From: Eustoma russellianum
Taxonomy: Eukaryota > Streptophyta > Magnoliopsida > Gentianales > Gentianaceae
DNA: 64,000 bases
Reading direction: 5' to 3'
NCBI GenBank assembly: GCA_036186865.1
Contig: AP025042.1
Span: forward strand, 35,284,487-35,348,486
Below the pieces are notes generated by a model. It searched no databases. It was not told the DNA's origin and saw only the letters and a program-made list of their open reading frames with translations. Of the stretch, positions 32,725 to 43,906 are shown one piece after another; the stretch's first letter is position 1; every line of letters begins with the position of its first letter. The position numbers and the translations under genes are program-made.

Positions 32725-33676
32725 TCTGTTCAGTATATTCTTCATCCAACTCTACATTAGCCTTCTTGAGCAATATATATAGATGAGATTGCTATATGGA
32801 AGCGCTTTGGATTTCTTTGTTACGGATTCCATCATATTGACAAACACAATCTCCCCAAAATTTACACTCTCCCTCACAGCAATACGGTAAGCAATGTAAA
32901 AATCTAGATTGCTCGGAAGTTTAGCTAACTTACCATTGGCACAAAAAGTGACAATGGCTAGCAAGATTCTATACACCAAAGTCATGTCGTTTGTGTTTTT
33001 GGTGGGGTGAAATCCAAGAAATGTTTTGACCTCATCTTCAGAGATTTGATACTTATAGGTATCCCACCTCCAGGGGTCAAAGTCTTCCCAACCCTCATCA
33101 GGAACTTCAAGAAATTCATTGATGGTCTTAGAAATAAACATCAACAACTGACCCTCTATTATCGAATTTAAAGCATAAGGCACTCCATTTCTGTAGTCCA
33201 CCCACATATTGGCATAAAACATTCTAGTATATCGGGTAGACATATTGGTCGTTTGAGAGACCTCCCAAATAGGTCTCCATTTTTTATTATCAAACCAATC
33301 AATGATTGGTTTTAATTATTCATTGATCAAAATGTCTTCAATTTTGAGCAATTTTAGTGGAATGGTAGACCTCTTCCTGTTCTCCCATTCAATAAATAGC
33401 AGTCGGGCTCTAAGAGAAATGTTTGCAAATTTACCGGTGCTCGTAGGCTCTTTCAAGGCATCCTTTGTATTCCCCAGATTTGAGCCATGGAAAGTTGTTT
33501 AGAGTGAGCCTCCCTCTTGTCTCATTCAACATGGCTTCATGAGAGGAAGTGGCCTTCTTCCTTAACCCATGTGTCCTAGACCCTGTTGGCACTTGAGGAT
33601 GTTATTGTTGTGACTCACTTGCTTCTTCCTGAGAGGTTTTTTGCCTTTTCGCTAGGTTTTTCATTCTTGGTGCCAT
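32725..33676 (-). pseudogene. Copia A2 ORF3, N-terminal part (env-like / plant transposon protein)
   Basis: The ATG at 33676 (MAPRMKNLAKRQKTSQEEAS) is my start. A stop follows 24 codons on (TAA near 33604), and another TAA near 33320 interrupts LKLLKIEDIL. The conserved block from 33243 reads MSTRYTRMFYANMWVDY, FISKTINEFLEVPD, WDTYKYQISEDEVKTFLGF, LVYRILLAIVTFCANGKLA, then VAIRESVNFGEI-type sequence. A one-base insertion near 32775 shifts the frame before G1. This is the same family as the A1 fragment at 6627-7142 and is more complete. The DUF assignment (PF20167-like) is from memory. With the part at 19873-20434 the gene would be about 500 codons. Confidence 0.78.
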
Positions 33677-34012
33677 TAGAGGGTTAGGGTACGAAAATTT
33701 TCAGAAAGGTTGATAAAAGTTTTGAAGCTTGTAGAGAGATGGATGATATTGAAGAAAAATGGTTTTTGCAGGAAGAATTAGAGGTTAAAATGTCAAATTT
33801 TTTGTGATTTTGGAAGAGGAGAGGGGTTAGGGTTTGTAATTGGGAATGAGAAAATGAAGAGAATCTGAGTTTTATAGGTTTTAATAACCCTGCCCGCATC
33901 GACATCGATCAATCGATGTCTGGGACTTCGATCGATCGATGTCCTAGATATAGATCGATCGATGTCTGTTTTATATCAGTCTCTCAAACTGCCACATTGA
34001 TCGATCGATGTC
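33677..34012 (-). promoter_or_regulatory. Candidate internal promoter: palindromes and TATA-like box before ORF3
   Basis: Palindromes at 33993-34012, 33951-33966 (part), 33926-33943 (part) and 33901-33920 have the family-A LTR motif (GACATCGATC...). On the minus strand, CCTATAAAAC (33878-33869) follows 23 bases after the last palindrome, and the ORF3 ATG (33676) lies about 190 bases downstream after a leader with few ATGs. The end of pol overlaps the first palindrome (pol frame runs to 33984). That this drives ORF3 is inference. Confidence 0.5.
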
Positions 34013-36171
34013 TTCTGAAATCTGCCTTTTTGACCATTTTTACCCTATAACCAATGGTTATCATCTCTAATCTTGCTATAATTGATTCGAATGTCTCAGC
34101 GGGAAGGGATTTAGTAAAGATATCCGCTAGTTGGTCACTGGTTGGAACAAATTCAACGCATACTAATCCTTTTTGAATACAGTCCCTTATGAAGTGATGC
34201 CTCACTTCTATATGTTTTGTCCTACTATGGTGAACCGGATTTTGTGCTATCCTTATGGCTGAAGTATTGTCACATAAGATGGGGACTTTATCAAACTTAA
34301 CATTGTAATCATTTAAGGTGTTGATCATCCAAAGTAGTTCTGCACAACACAAAGCTGCCGATACATATTCGGAATCCTACGTTGAAAGTGACACGCTATT
34401 TTATTTCTTGGAGAACCAAGAAACTAAGCAATCTCTAAGGAATTGACATGTCCCGTAAGTGTTTTTTCTATTAAAAAGATTTCTGGCATAGTCGGAGTCA
34501 CTATGCCCTCTAAAATCAAAACAATCATTTTTGGGATAAAATAATTCAAAGTTCAAGGTTCCTTTCAAATACCTAAAGATACGTTTAATGGCAACTAGAT
34601 GTGATTCCTTAGGCATACTTTGAAATCTAGCACATAAACACACAGCATGCAAAATATCCGGTCTACTAGCGGTTAAATAAAGTAAACTACCAATCATACC
34701 CCTATATTTGGTTACCTCAACCGGCTTTCCTTTTTCATCTTTGTCAAGCTTTGTGCTTGTGCTCATTGGTGTGCTCACACTTCTTCCATCCTCAAACTTG
34801 TACTTCTTGAGTAAATCCTTTGTATACTTTGTTTGAGATATGTACACTCCATCTTGAGTTTGCTTGATTTGAAGACCAAGAAAGTAGTTGAGTTCACCCA
34901 TCATGCTCATCTCAAATTCTCCTTCCATTAATTTAGCAAAATGCTCACAAAGAGAATCATTAGTGGCACCAAATATAATATCATCCACATAAATTTGAAC
35001 AAGCAATTGATGGTTTCCTTGTTCTTTAATAAAAAGAGTAGTGTCGACTTTTCCTCTTGAAAACTCATTTTCAAGAAGGCAGTTACTTAATCTATCATAC
35101 CATTGCCTAGGAGCTTGATTAAGTCCATAAATGGCCTTTTTGAGTTTAAACAAATGATTTGGATAATCATGATTTTCAAATCCCGAAGATTGGGCTACAT
35201 ACAACTCTTCTTGAATTATTCCATTCAAGAATGCAGATTTCACATCCATTTGATATAGTTTGAAATCCTTATAGCATGCATATGCTAATAGCATTCTAAT
35301 AGCTTCTAACCTGGCTACGGGGGCAAAGGTCTCATCATAGTCTATGTCTTCCTCTTGTCTATATCCTTGAGCTACTAACCTAGCCTTGTTTCTAGTAATA
35401 TTTCCTTTATCATCCATTTTGTTTCTAAATACCCATTTAGTGCCAATTATGGGATGATCACTAGGTTTATCCACTAATTCCCAAACATCACTCCTTTCAA
35501 ATTGATTTAGCTCTTCTTGCATGGTTAAAACCCAATCTTCATCATTTATAGCCTCCTTTATATTTTTAGGCTCAACTTGTGAAATAAAGGCATTTTCATT
35601 AAATTTCCTCCTAGTCATTATGTCATGACTAGTTTCAGCTAATATTAATTTTTTAGGATGATCTTTCCTATACTTATATGAATCCGGTAAATTTGAGGTA
35701 TCTCCTCTTCTTCATTTTCAAACTTAGGTTCAAGGGGATCAATCCTAAGGTCAATGACAATATTATCTTTTGGATTCTCAAATTTCTCTATATGACTTAC
35801 TTCAATTATTTCATCATCATCATCATCATTAGTATTTGGTTCATCCTCAATAAGTTCACTAAACTTGACATGAATTGATTATTCAACTTTCATGCTCCTT
35901 TTATTATATACCCTAAATGCCTTGCTATTTTGAGCATATCCCATAAAGATTCTTTCATCCGATTTGAAGTCAAGTTTATCCAAGTTATCTTTGGTGTTAA
36001 GTATGAAACACTTACAACCAAATACCTAGAAATAATCAATATTTGATACTCTACCTTTCCAAAGCTCATAAGGAGTCTTTTTGACAGATGGTCTCAAATA
36101 AACTCTATTGATCACATGACAAGCAGTGTTTACCGCTTCGGTCCAAAAATACTTGGGTAGCTCAAATTCAT
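33984..36171 (-). pseudogene. pol: Copia A2 pol: integrase C-terminus, RT, RNase H
   Basis: The integrase C-terminal part (36171 to about 35620) is broken by stops and indels; readable pieces include VINRVYLRP and [19 protein letters not shown] is open from 35618 to 34401: [26 protein letters not shown], catalytic YVDDIIFG (about 34991), [13 protein letters not shown]. RNase H begins HSDSDYARN (A1 has YAGN) and is cut by TAA at 34401 where A1 has a Gln codon, and by TAG near 34380. It resumes at 34352 with [21 protein letters not shown] and ends beyond the A1 stop (INVAV, 33984). Clearly inactive. Confidence 0.92.
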
Positions 36172-37080
36172 TTAGCATGCTCTACTCATTTCTTGAAGTG
36201 TTCTATTTTTCCTTTCCGCAACACCATTTTGTTGAGTTCTTGGAGCCGAGAAATTGTGTCCATACCCTTTGGATACACAAAATTCTTGAAACTCTCCATC
36301 AAACTCACCACCTCTATCACTTCTAATTTCCTTAATTGTGTCTTCTCTTTGATTTTCAAGTCTCCTACAAAGATTTATAAATTCTTGGCATGAATCATTC
36401 TTTTTAGCTAAGAACATTACCCAAGTGTACCTAGAGAAGTCATCTACCACCACAAATGTGTAATGTTTTCCACCAAGACTTGTCATACCAATATCCCCAT
36501 ACAAATCCATATGAAGTAATTGTAGGGGTTTGGTAGTGGAGATTTCACTTTTGGGCTTGAAGCTTGTTTTAACAAGCTTTGCCTTTTGACAAGTGTCACA
36601 TAAGCCATGGTTTTCGAAATTCAATTTTGGAAGACCTTGGACCTTTTAATTTTTGCAAATCTCTTTGAAATTTTTAAAACTAATATCTCCAAGTCATCTA
36701 TGCCATTGTTGAGTCAAATCATTTTTGGCAACTAGGCAAGAAACATTTTTTTGATATCAAATCATGTGTGTTAAATTTGTAAACATCATTTTTCCTTATA
36801 GCCTCAAAAACAATCTTATCGTTTTTTTCACAATACATTTTCTTTTCACAAATTCAACTTGAGAATTAGCATCACATAGTTGGCTAACACTTATCAAATT
36901 ATATTTAAGCCCTTCTACGTATAGTACATTATTAATAGCAAAAGAAGAGTTACCAATTTCTCCATGTCCAAGGGTTTTGGCTTTCCCATTGCCAAAATGC
37001 ACCGTTCCACCATCTTGGAGCTTGAGCTTGGTGAATAACGCTTTGTCTCTGGTCGTGTGTGTTGAACATCTGCTGTCCAT
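36172..37080 (-). pseudogene. pol: Copia A2 protease, integrase N-terminus and core
   Basis: Protease begins MDSRCSTHTTRDKALF at 37080; A1 has DSGCSRHMTGD, so the catalytic DSG is DSR here and two further conserved positions differ. The frame breaks near 36796 (a shorter T run). The LWHR-type pre-integrase region is degraded at about 36700 (TTGAGTCAA side, QQWHR on minus). Integrase runs 36624-36172 with CDTCQKAKLVK, first Asp in LLHMDLYGDIG, second Asp in IRSDRGGEF and Glu in GVAERKNR. One codon is missing from APRTPQQ (APRTQQ). The protease is dead by sequence. Confidence 0.9.
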
Positions 37081-37255
37081 AAGCCATTTGGTTCCTTTTT
37101 CTTTGGCTACTCCATTTATCTTGAGAGCCTACAAAACCAAAAGATTTATGCATTGGTACCTTGTGATAGTTGGGTTCTTTAGGGTTAGTTTGTCGACTCT
37201 TAGGCTTCCAAAAATACATGCTTCCAAATCTAGCTCTACATGCATTCTTCACTTG

Positions 37256-38834
37256 TCATACTTTGTTGCAATAAAAACAAGTGGATACATGCCTTGGTTT
37301 AAAAGGTGATGAGTTATGTTGTGTTTTTCTCTTGTTTGCCTTTTTCTTTAATGACTTAGGCTTAATGGAAGAATGTGATGAATTAAATCCTAAACCAGAT
37401 TTATCATTTCCATTTCTTTGATTTCCAAATAGTTTGTCTAAATTATTTTTACCATTTGTTAATCTTTGTAAATCTAACCTTAGTTTCTCACATTCTTTCC
37501 TAATTTCTACATTTTCAAGAGCTATGGTTTTATGCATGGTGAGTATAATGTCATGCTCCTAAAATATCAAAATGTTCTTATCATGCAAGCTCTTATTTTC
37601 TAAGATGCACTTCTTGAACTCTTTCTTCAAATATTTATATTTTAAATTCAATTTCTCAAAATCATCTTGCAAATCTCCTATTTCATCTTGCAAATTAGAA
37701 GGATTAGATATTACCTCAAGATGTTCTTCAATTGCCATGAGACAAGTATGTTGAGCCTTTGGATTTTCAACTATTGCAACAAGTTCAACATCATAATCTT
37801 CAAATTCTTCTCCTTCCAATTAGGAGAGAAGATCATCACGCGTGGTTACCTCCGCATTGAGAGCACCTTCTTTTGAGGAAAGACCTTCTTTTCTTGTTTT
37901 TGCGGCTCCTTGACATGGCAATCGGCAATAAAGTGACCGGTTCGACCACATCTATAGAAATTTTTGCTTGTTTCTTTTTCTTTGAGTGGTCTCTTGAAAA
38001 ACTTTATTGCTTGAGCTTAATTTCTTATTGCCATTCTCTTAAATTTTCTTACTAGAAGGGCAACTTCCTTGTTCGATTCATCGGACTCTACCACCAACCC
38101 TTTGTGTGATGTTTGTGTGGGCTTGATAGGATTCATCCTATTTTGTTCATCAATAAGAATTTCATGAGTAAGAAGATTACCGGATAGCTCATCAAGGGTA
38201 AGAGTCTTGAGATTCTTTGATTCGGTGATGGCGGTAACTTTAGGTGTCCATTCTCTTGGCAAAGAGTTCAAGAGTTTTGAGACAAGGTCTTCATTTGAGA
38301 TTTTCTTGTCCATCATAGAAAGTTGATTCACTATTCGTGTGAATCGGTCGATTGTTTCCTCAATCTTCGCACTGTTCTTCATTCCGAACATCTCATATTC
38401 CATCATGAGCATTAGTCTTTTGGCCATTCTTACTTGCTCAGTCCTTCGTGTATCATTTCAAGCCTTTTCCATGCCTCATGAGCTGTTTCAAGACCTTGAA
38501 GTCTTATGAGCTCGGTGGTGGTAAGAGAACTTGAGAGAATATCAAATGCTTTGCCATTGATGGCGAATTTTATCTTCTCTTCGTCGGTGTAGTCATCCTT
38601 ATCTTTGAACATTGATTTTCCTTTTGAGTTGGTAATCATAGGAACTTCAATTCCTTTGACAATGGCTCTCCATATATCAAATCCACAGCCTTTCAAATGA
38701 TTGACCATTTGAAATTTCCACAAAGAATAATTTTGGGCATCAAACATAGGTGCTTTAGTGTTTGATCTTGAAAATAGTGCAGTAGGCTTGGGAGATGAAG
38801 TTTGTGATGAAGAGGTTGAGGTTGTCATTGCCAT
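37256..38834 (-). pseudogene. gag: Copia A2 gag, broken
   Basis: Start ATG 38834 (MAMTTSTSSSQTSSPKP). The first frame runs to a stop at 38430 after MIHEGLSK; the next frame MAKRLMLMMEYEMFG (38427) shows one base has been lost, at the same place as in A1. The zinc knuckle near 37960-37915 reads FYRCGRTGHFIADC: its first Cys is Phe. Stops also occur at the end of PQKKVLSMRR (about 37855) and before EHDI (37559). The coiled-coil stretch is 37740-37560. A second knuckle CFYCNKV (about 37275-37256) ends in a stop where GH is expected. The original probably had two knuckles flanking a coiled coil. Confidence 0.9.
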
Positions 38835-38883
38835 GATCTTTAACCTTTCTACTTGCAAAGATAGGCCAAGCAATCAAGGTTTG

Positions 38884-38895
38884 GCTCTGATACCA
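38884..38895 (-). promoter_or_regulatory. Primer binding site of copia A2
   Basis: Minus-strand TGGTATCAGAGC, a perfect tRNA-iMet site, two bases inside the 5' LTR end at 38898. Confidence 0.95.
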
Positions 38896-38897
38896 AT

Positions 38898-40287
38898 TGT
38901 TAGGTCCGAAACACACTCTAGAGGGGGGGTGAATAGAGTGTTTGGTACTTTTTGCGGAATTTTCTTGTTTGACTCAACTCAAAAGAAATTCAAAATCAAA
39001 TCAAGAATGGGAGGTGAGAAGCAATGAATGAATACACCAGATATAGAGTGGTTTGAATCGTAAATGATTCTACTACACTACCACTTTGTTGCCAAAGTGG
39101 ATTTTCAACAACTACTCTTCTTATTAGAGACAATAGAACAACCATAGCCACACTTACACTAACATCCTAGTGTATGCAACAACAGCAGCAACTTTCCGCA
39201 CAAAATACACTTGTGCAACTACAGCTCTAGCAAGAACAACCTCTTGTTACCTCATGACTTCAACAAAGTTCCCTCAAGAATTTTGTCACAGTGGGTTGAA
39301 GGAAATAGTAAGGTTCACACTTTCTCACTAGTCTAAGCACAATCAAGAGAGCAAATATTTATGGTTCCTCTTGTGCTAGACTCTCGATCTCTCAATATAC
39401 AACAATGAAGAACAAAGAAAACCTTAACAAGCTTTAAGCAATTTTTCAAATGTGAGAGAACTATACAACAATGAATAATGAAGCTAGATGATGGTGAAAG
39501 TGTGTATTTGCCTCATCCAAGCTTCTCCGATTTATAGGTGAAGTTCACCACGTTTTTGAGGCTCCACCAAGTCTTCACAATGTATCCAAAGTCTTCATAA
39601 TGCCCAAGATAGTCTTTAGCCACCCTATGGATTGATTTGATCCTCAATAGCCAACCTAGGATTGCTTAGACATGGATACAATAGTCAAGAAAGCATGTAG
39701 TATGTTGGAGTAAAATCTACAAGAAATTTGAGCAAGATTGGATATAGAAAATACCATGAATCTCCCTTGGACTTTGTTCCAACATTCAAAAATTTTTGAA
39801 TTCTGGGGGACATCGATCGATCGAAGTGCTTGGGGTGAGAGTTCGATGTCCTCTAGAAACTTTGCAGCTTTTGAAACTACTGACATCGATTGATAGAAGT
39901 CCCTCTTGGAGAGACTGATGTCACTTCGATCGATCGATGTCCCCTGGACTGAGAGATCGATGTTGGACAGAAAGTATTCTGCCTGACATCGATCGATTGA
40001 AGTCTCCCTGGAGAGCGACTGAAGTGACATTGATCGATCGATGTCCCTAGGTTGAGAGATCAATGTTGGACAGAAAGGTTTCTGCCTGACATTGATCGAT
40101 CGAAGTCAGAGGCTGAAGTACATCTATCGATCAATGTTACCAGTCTGAGAGATCGATGTTGGACAGTGAGTTCCAATCTCAACCATTTTTGACATAGTGT
40201 AATTTTCTCATCTTGCATCAAGACTCAAGCATAAATGTAAATTATTTAAAACATCTTTTCATCATCAAAACAATTTATATCTTAACA
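38898..40287 (-). repeat. 5' LTR of copia A2 (1390 bp)
   Basis: The minus strand starts TGTTAAGATATAAATTG at 40287 and ends GGACCTAACA at 38898. TATA-like CTATAAATC is at 39537-39529. Palindromes and half-palindromes of the GACATCGATC type fill about 39809-40165. It lacks the inverted insert of the 3' LTR. Confidence 0.93.
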
Positions 40288-40695
40288 CGTTATCGTTTCG
40301 CATGTTCAAAAATATTTCTAGACCGAGGGGAATTGATGATAGTATCTTTCCTGATTTGCATGTCAATCCTAATTCATCATCACTTTCAGATAGTGAAGGA
40401 CATCATGCTTGTTGATGCTGATGCCCAGTTAACTGCTAAATCTTCATAAGGTTCTTTTGTTTCCCTAGTTTATGATATGGTCCAGGAGGTAGTCTTGGAG
40501 GTGGCACAACAAATTTGTACGGTTGAATCACATGCCCATCTGATAATGCCCACAGTCTCAGGTGGTGATACACAATTTCAAATTCCCCCAAAGCTTTTGA
40601 GGCGCCAACATAGACAAAATGAACCACTATCTCCTCCGTTTACACGATCTCGGACAGCCCTCCCAAACTCGTTTGACATACTATCGACACAATGA
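40288..40695 (+). pseudogene. LINE ORF1, C-terminal end
   Basis: A frame from 40477 gives MVQEVVLEVAQQI and ends FTRSRTALPNSFDILSTQ with TGA at 40693-40695. That stop overlaps the ORF2 ATG (40692-40694) as ATGA. A basic, Ser/Pro-rich tail is usual for plant LINE ORF1. Upstream (40288-40470) the frame is broken. Confidence 0.6.
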
Positions 40696-43600
40696 AGATA
40701 ATGATTTGGAATGTTAGAGGGATTCAAACTTTTGTGGATCGCTTATTATCTTTAGTTCGTCGGTACCATCTACATATTCTTGTTGTTACTGAACCTATTA
40801 AACTTGGTTTTTCTCAAGCAGTGTCTGTTAATAGAAAAAGAATCTGGATATTTTGGTGAGATTCATTTTTTCGGCTGAATGGAGACCGGACTGGTATTCA
40901 GAATCATTATATGCGCTTTTGTTGGTTGCCCACAGGAAGTTCTTTTTAGTGTACATTTGTATATGGTCTGCACACTATTGCAGCATGATGCTCTTTATGG
41001 GTGGACCTTTCTACATTTCAAGACTCATTGGACATCCATGGCTTATGGGTGGAGACTTTAATACTTTTCTGAATCTTGATGAACATAATGGCAGGTCTTC
41101 TCCGTCACTTCGATCGTTGCAAGATTTTAATGATATGGTTGTAGCCTGCTCTCTTCAGTTGGTCATAAGGATCTCTATATACTTGGTGTGATGGACGAGG
41201 ATTAGGAAGAGTCTGGCGATGCCATATCGATTCTTATGCTCATCGGATTTCTTGGACACATTTTCAACAGTGTAATGTTAGCATCTAAATCGTGCAAATT
41301 CAAATCATGCTCATATTTATTTAGACTGTCTTGCAGATCCCTCTACTGCAGATGCTTCTTTCAGATATTTAGATGCTTAGACTACCCATCTAGACTTTCA
41401 GAGCTTTGTCATTCATCAATGGCAATCATTTTCGACAGTGAGAGGAATGTGGGGTTTCTAATCTAAGTAGCGACGACTAAAGCATCAAGTACGAATATGA
41501 AATGAAGAAGTTTTTGGTAATATTTTTGATGCCATCATTGCTGTTGAGGCTAAGGTTGTGGTTGCGAAAGTGCTTATGATTCTAATCAATCAGATGACTT
41601 GCGGATGGAGTATCATCATAGTGTGGCTATGGTACGTCTTGCTCAGCTACGTGCTTTACTATTTTGGAAACAAAAGACTAATGTTAAATGGTTTCGGGAA
41701 GGAGACTCAAACACTAGGTTTTCCCATCAAACAGTTCATGATGGACCCCGAAAAAAAGCCATACGTCGGATCGTCCGAGAGGATGGAGTGGTGTGCGATA
41801 GTCCTCAAGATACTGAACTTGAAGCTGTTTGTTATTATAAGACCCTATTTATGGGAGACATAACTTCTCAATGTGATTCTATACTACAATATATTCCAAC
41901 CTTGTCTCAGATGAGGATAACAGTCAGCTCCTAGCCATGCCGACTTTGCAGGCGGTGAAACAGGATGTATGGGATCTTAGTCCGACGAGTGTTGCTGGCC
42001 CTGATGGCTTTCCAGGATATTTTTATCATCTCTTCTGACAGGTAATTCATATGGATGTATACAAAGCAGTACAAGAGTTCTTTGTAGGTGTTCGCCCTCC
42101 GAGCCAAGTAGTTGCAGTGCTTATTACACTTACTCCTAAGGTGGAGAACCCACACACATTTTCCGACTTTCGGCCTATATGTCTCACAACTTCTTTGCAA
42201 AGGTAATTACTTGACTGTTTGCCACACGATTGGCATTCTTATTTCCCCAGTTGATATCCTTAGAACAGACGGGCTTCAGGAAGGGTATAGATATTACTGA
42301 TCAGATTTTGTTGGCTTAGGAGATGGTTCATGTATTAGATCTACATGTTTGAGGCAGACGTGTTATTATCAAGTTATACATGACAAAGGTTTTTGATAGG
42401 GTATGTTGGTCTTATCTTTAGCAGCTTTTGATGAAAATGGCCTTTAATTCTCTTTTGGTGCACATTCGTTTGAACAACTTGGCTACCATAAGATGTTTGG
42501 TTTTAGTAAATGGGAAACCGGTTGGTTTTTTTCGGCATCACGTGGAGTTAAACAAGGAGATCCATTATCTCCTCACCTTTTTATTCTTGCATCTGAGCGA
42601 TTCTCCCGAGGCCTAAAGGCGATTATGGAGTCTGGACATTTATCTAGCTTTCAGGTAGGACGCATCCTGCGGGTATCACATCTAGAATTTACCGATGATC
42701 TTGTTATTTTCTTAAATGGCTCGTTTCGTAATTTGAGATGTTTTCGCCATTTTTTAGATGTATCAACAAATCTCTGGACAACTAGTGAATCTCCACAAAA
42801 GTCAGGTAGTGGTGGGTGCAGAAGTATCGGGACCACAAGTTTCACAGTTTTTAGGTATGATTCTAGCTACCTTATCAATCAAATATCTCGGTTCTTTTCT
42901 TTATAAGGGTATTAATTGAGCGGAATATTGTGTTTCATTAATTGCTCATTTTGATGCTAAACTAAATTCATGGTCTTCAAAACTACTATCAACAGCTAGT
43001 TGTACGAATTTGATTCGCCACGTTCTATGCTCCATGCTGTTACATATTATAGCTAGTTCAAGGTTACCAAAGAGTGTGATTGCAACACTGAACCGAAAAA
43101 TGTCAAATTTCTTGTGGAATGGTCGCCATCATTGGCAAACATAGGATAATATCTGTCGTCCCACGGAATATGGAGGTTTGGGCATTAGGAATCTTATTTT
43201 AGTTCAGAAGGACCCAGACCCTAACGATAGCCTTCGTTGTCGTTGGGATATACTAGGTATAATGATAATGATGGTGATGATGTTAGTTCAGAAGGCATAT
43301 GATTGTCTATTGTGGTGAAATATCATCATTCACACACATTGTGGGCAGACTACAGTAAGAGAAAGTACGGGCAGCGACATATGGTATATGCGCGTATTTA
43401 TAATTAGCTACTTGGAAACGTATTTGTTGAATACATGATTACATGTCCCCTAGAGTGCAGAATTTACCGGATAGACTGCATTGGACAGCTGATTCCTCTG
43501 GATAATTTACATTAAAGTCAGTTTATAATCTGCTTCTCTCTGATTCGACAACATTGGATTACGCTCAATATATTTGATGGCCACGTAATCCTGTGGGGTG

Positions 43601-43830
43601 CAGTATATTCATATGGAAACTCTGGATGCAATCATTTCCATTGGAAGACAATATTTGAACTTGGCAAACCATCTATCCAACACAATGTGTATTTTGTCGA
43701 GTAAATGTGGTTAAACAAGATCACATTTTCATCGGTTGCCCATTGATACAACCGTTATTGTTGTCCCCCAACTGTACCGCACTTGAAACTGTGATGATGT
43801 GATATAATGAAACATTGATTCTTCCAAGTC
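40692..43830 (+). pseudogene. LINE ORF2: endonuclease, reverse transcriptase, zf-RVT
   Basis: ATG 40692 opens MKIMIWNVRGIQTF, the endonuclease start of plant L1 elements. Endonuclease continues with PWLMGGDFNTFLNLDEHNG (about 41036-41092). RT pieces: AGPDGF (about 41996), FSDFRPICLTTS (42160-42195), GIDITDQILLA (42282-42316), GVKQGDPLSPHLFILASE (about 42546-42597) and HLEFTDDLVIF (about 42679-42711), where the catalytic FADD is FTDD. A zf-RVT-like tail, CVFCRVNVVKQDHIFIGCP, is at about 43687-43741. Stops and frameshifts are frequent throughout. Function in life: nicking target DNA and target-primed reverse transcription. Confidence 0.88.
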
Positions 43831-43906
43831 CATTTTGATTAAGTTATATTAGCGCTTCTTTACTTAAATCTATTTAAGATGGATACTAAAAAATTATATA
43901 AGTGGA

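Larger units (their letters stand above)
17711..40287 (-). mobile_element. Ty1/copia LTR retrotransposon A2 (hosts gypsy G1)
   Basis: On the minus strand: 5' LTR (40287-38898), PBS (38895-38884), gag, protease, integrase, RT, RNase H, palindrome spacer, ORF3, 3' noncoding region, PPT (19193-19180) and 3' LTR (19179-17711). It is the same family as A1 and the only family-A copy here with both LTRs. G1 (20435-32724) sits inside ORF3; without it A2 is about 10.3 kb. Imperfect 5-bp flanks (TGTTA/CGTTA) and the LINE on both sides show that it jumped into the LINE. Coding regions carry many stops and frameshifts. Confidence 0.93.
40288..43906 (+). mobile_element. L1-type LINE, 3' portion
   Basis: Continuation of the LINE that begins at 16741, right of copia A2. 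It contains the end of ORF1 and a decayed ORF2 (endonuclease, RT, zinc-finger end). No poly(A) is seen: it is cut or bounded by gypsy G3 at 43907. Confidence 0.85.

Noticed and set aside
40213..40449. 78-codon ORF running from the A2 LTR into the LINE
   Set aside because: It spans an element boundary, so it cannot be an original gene.
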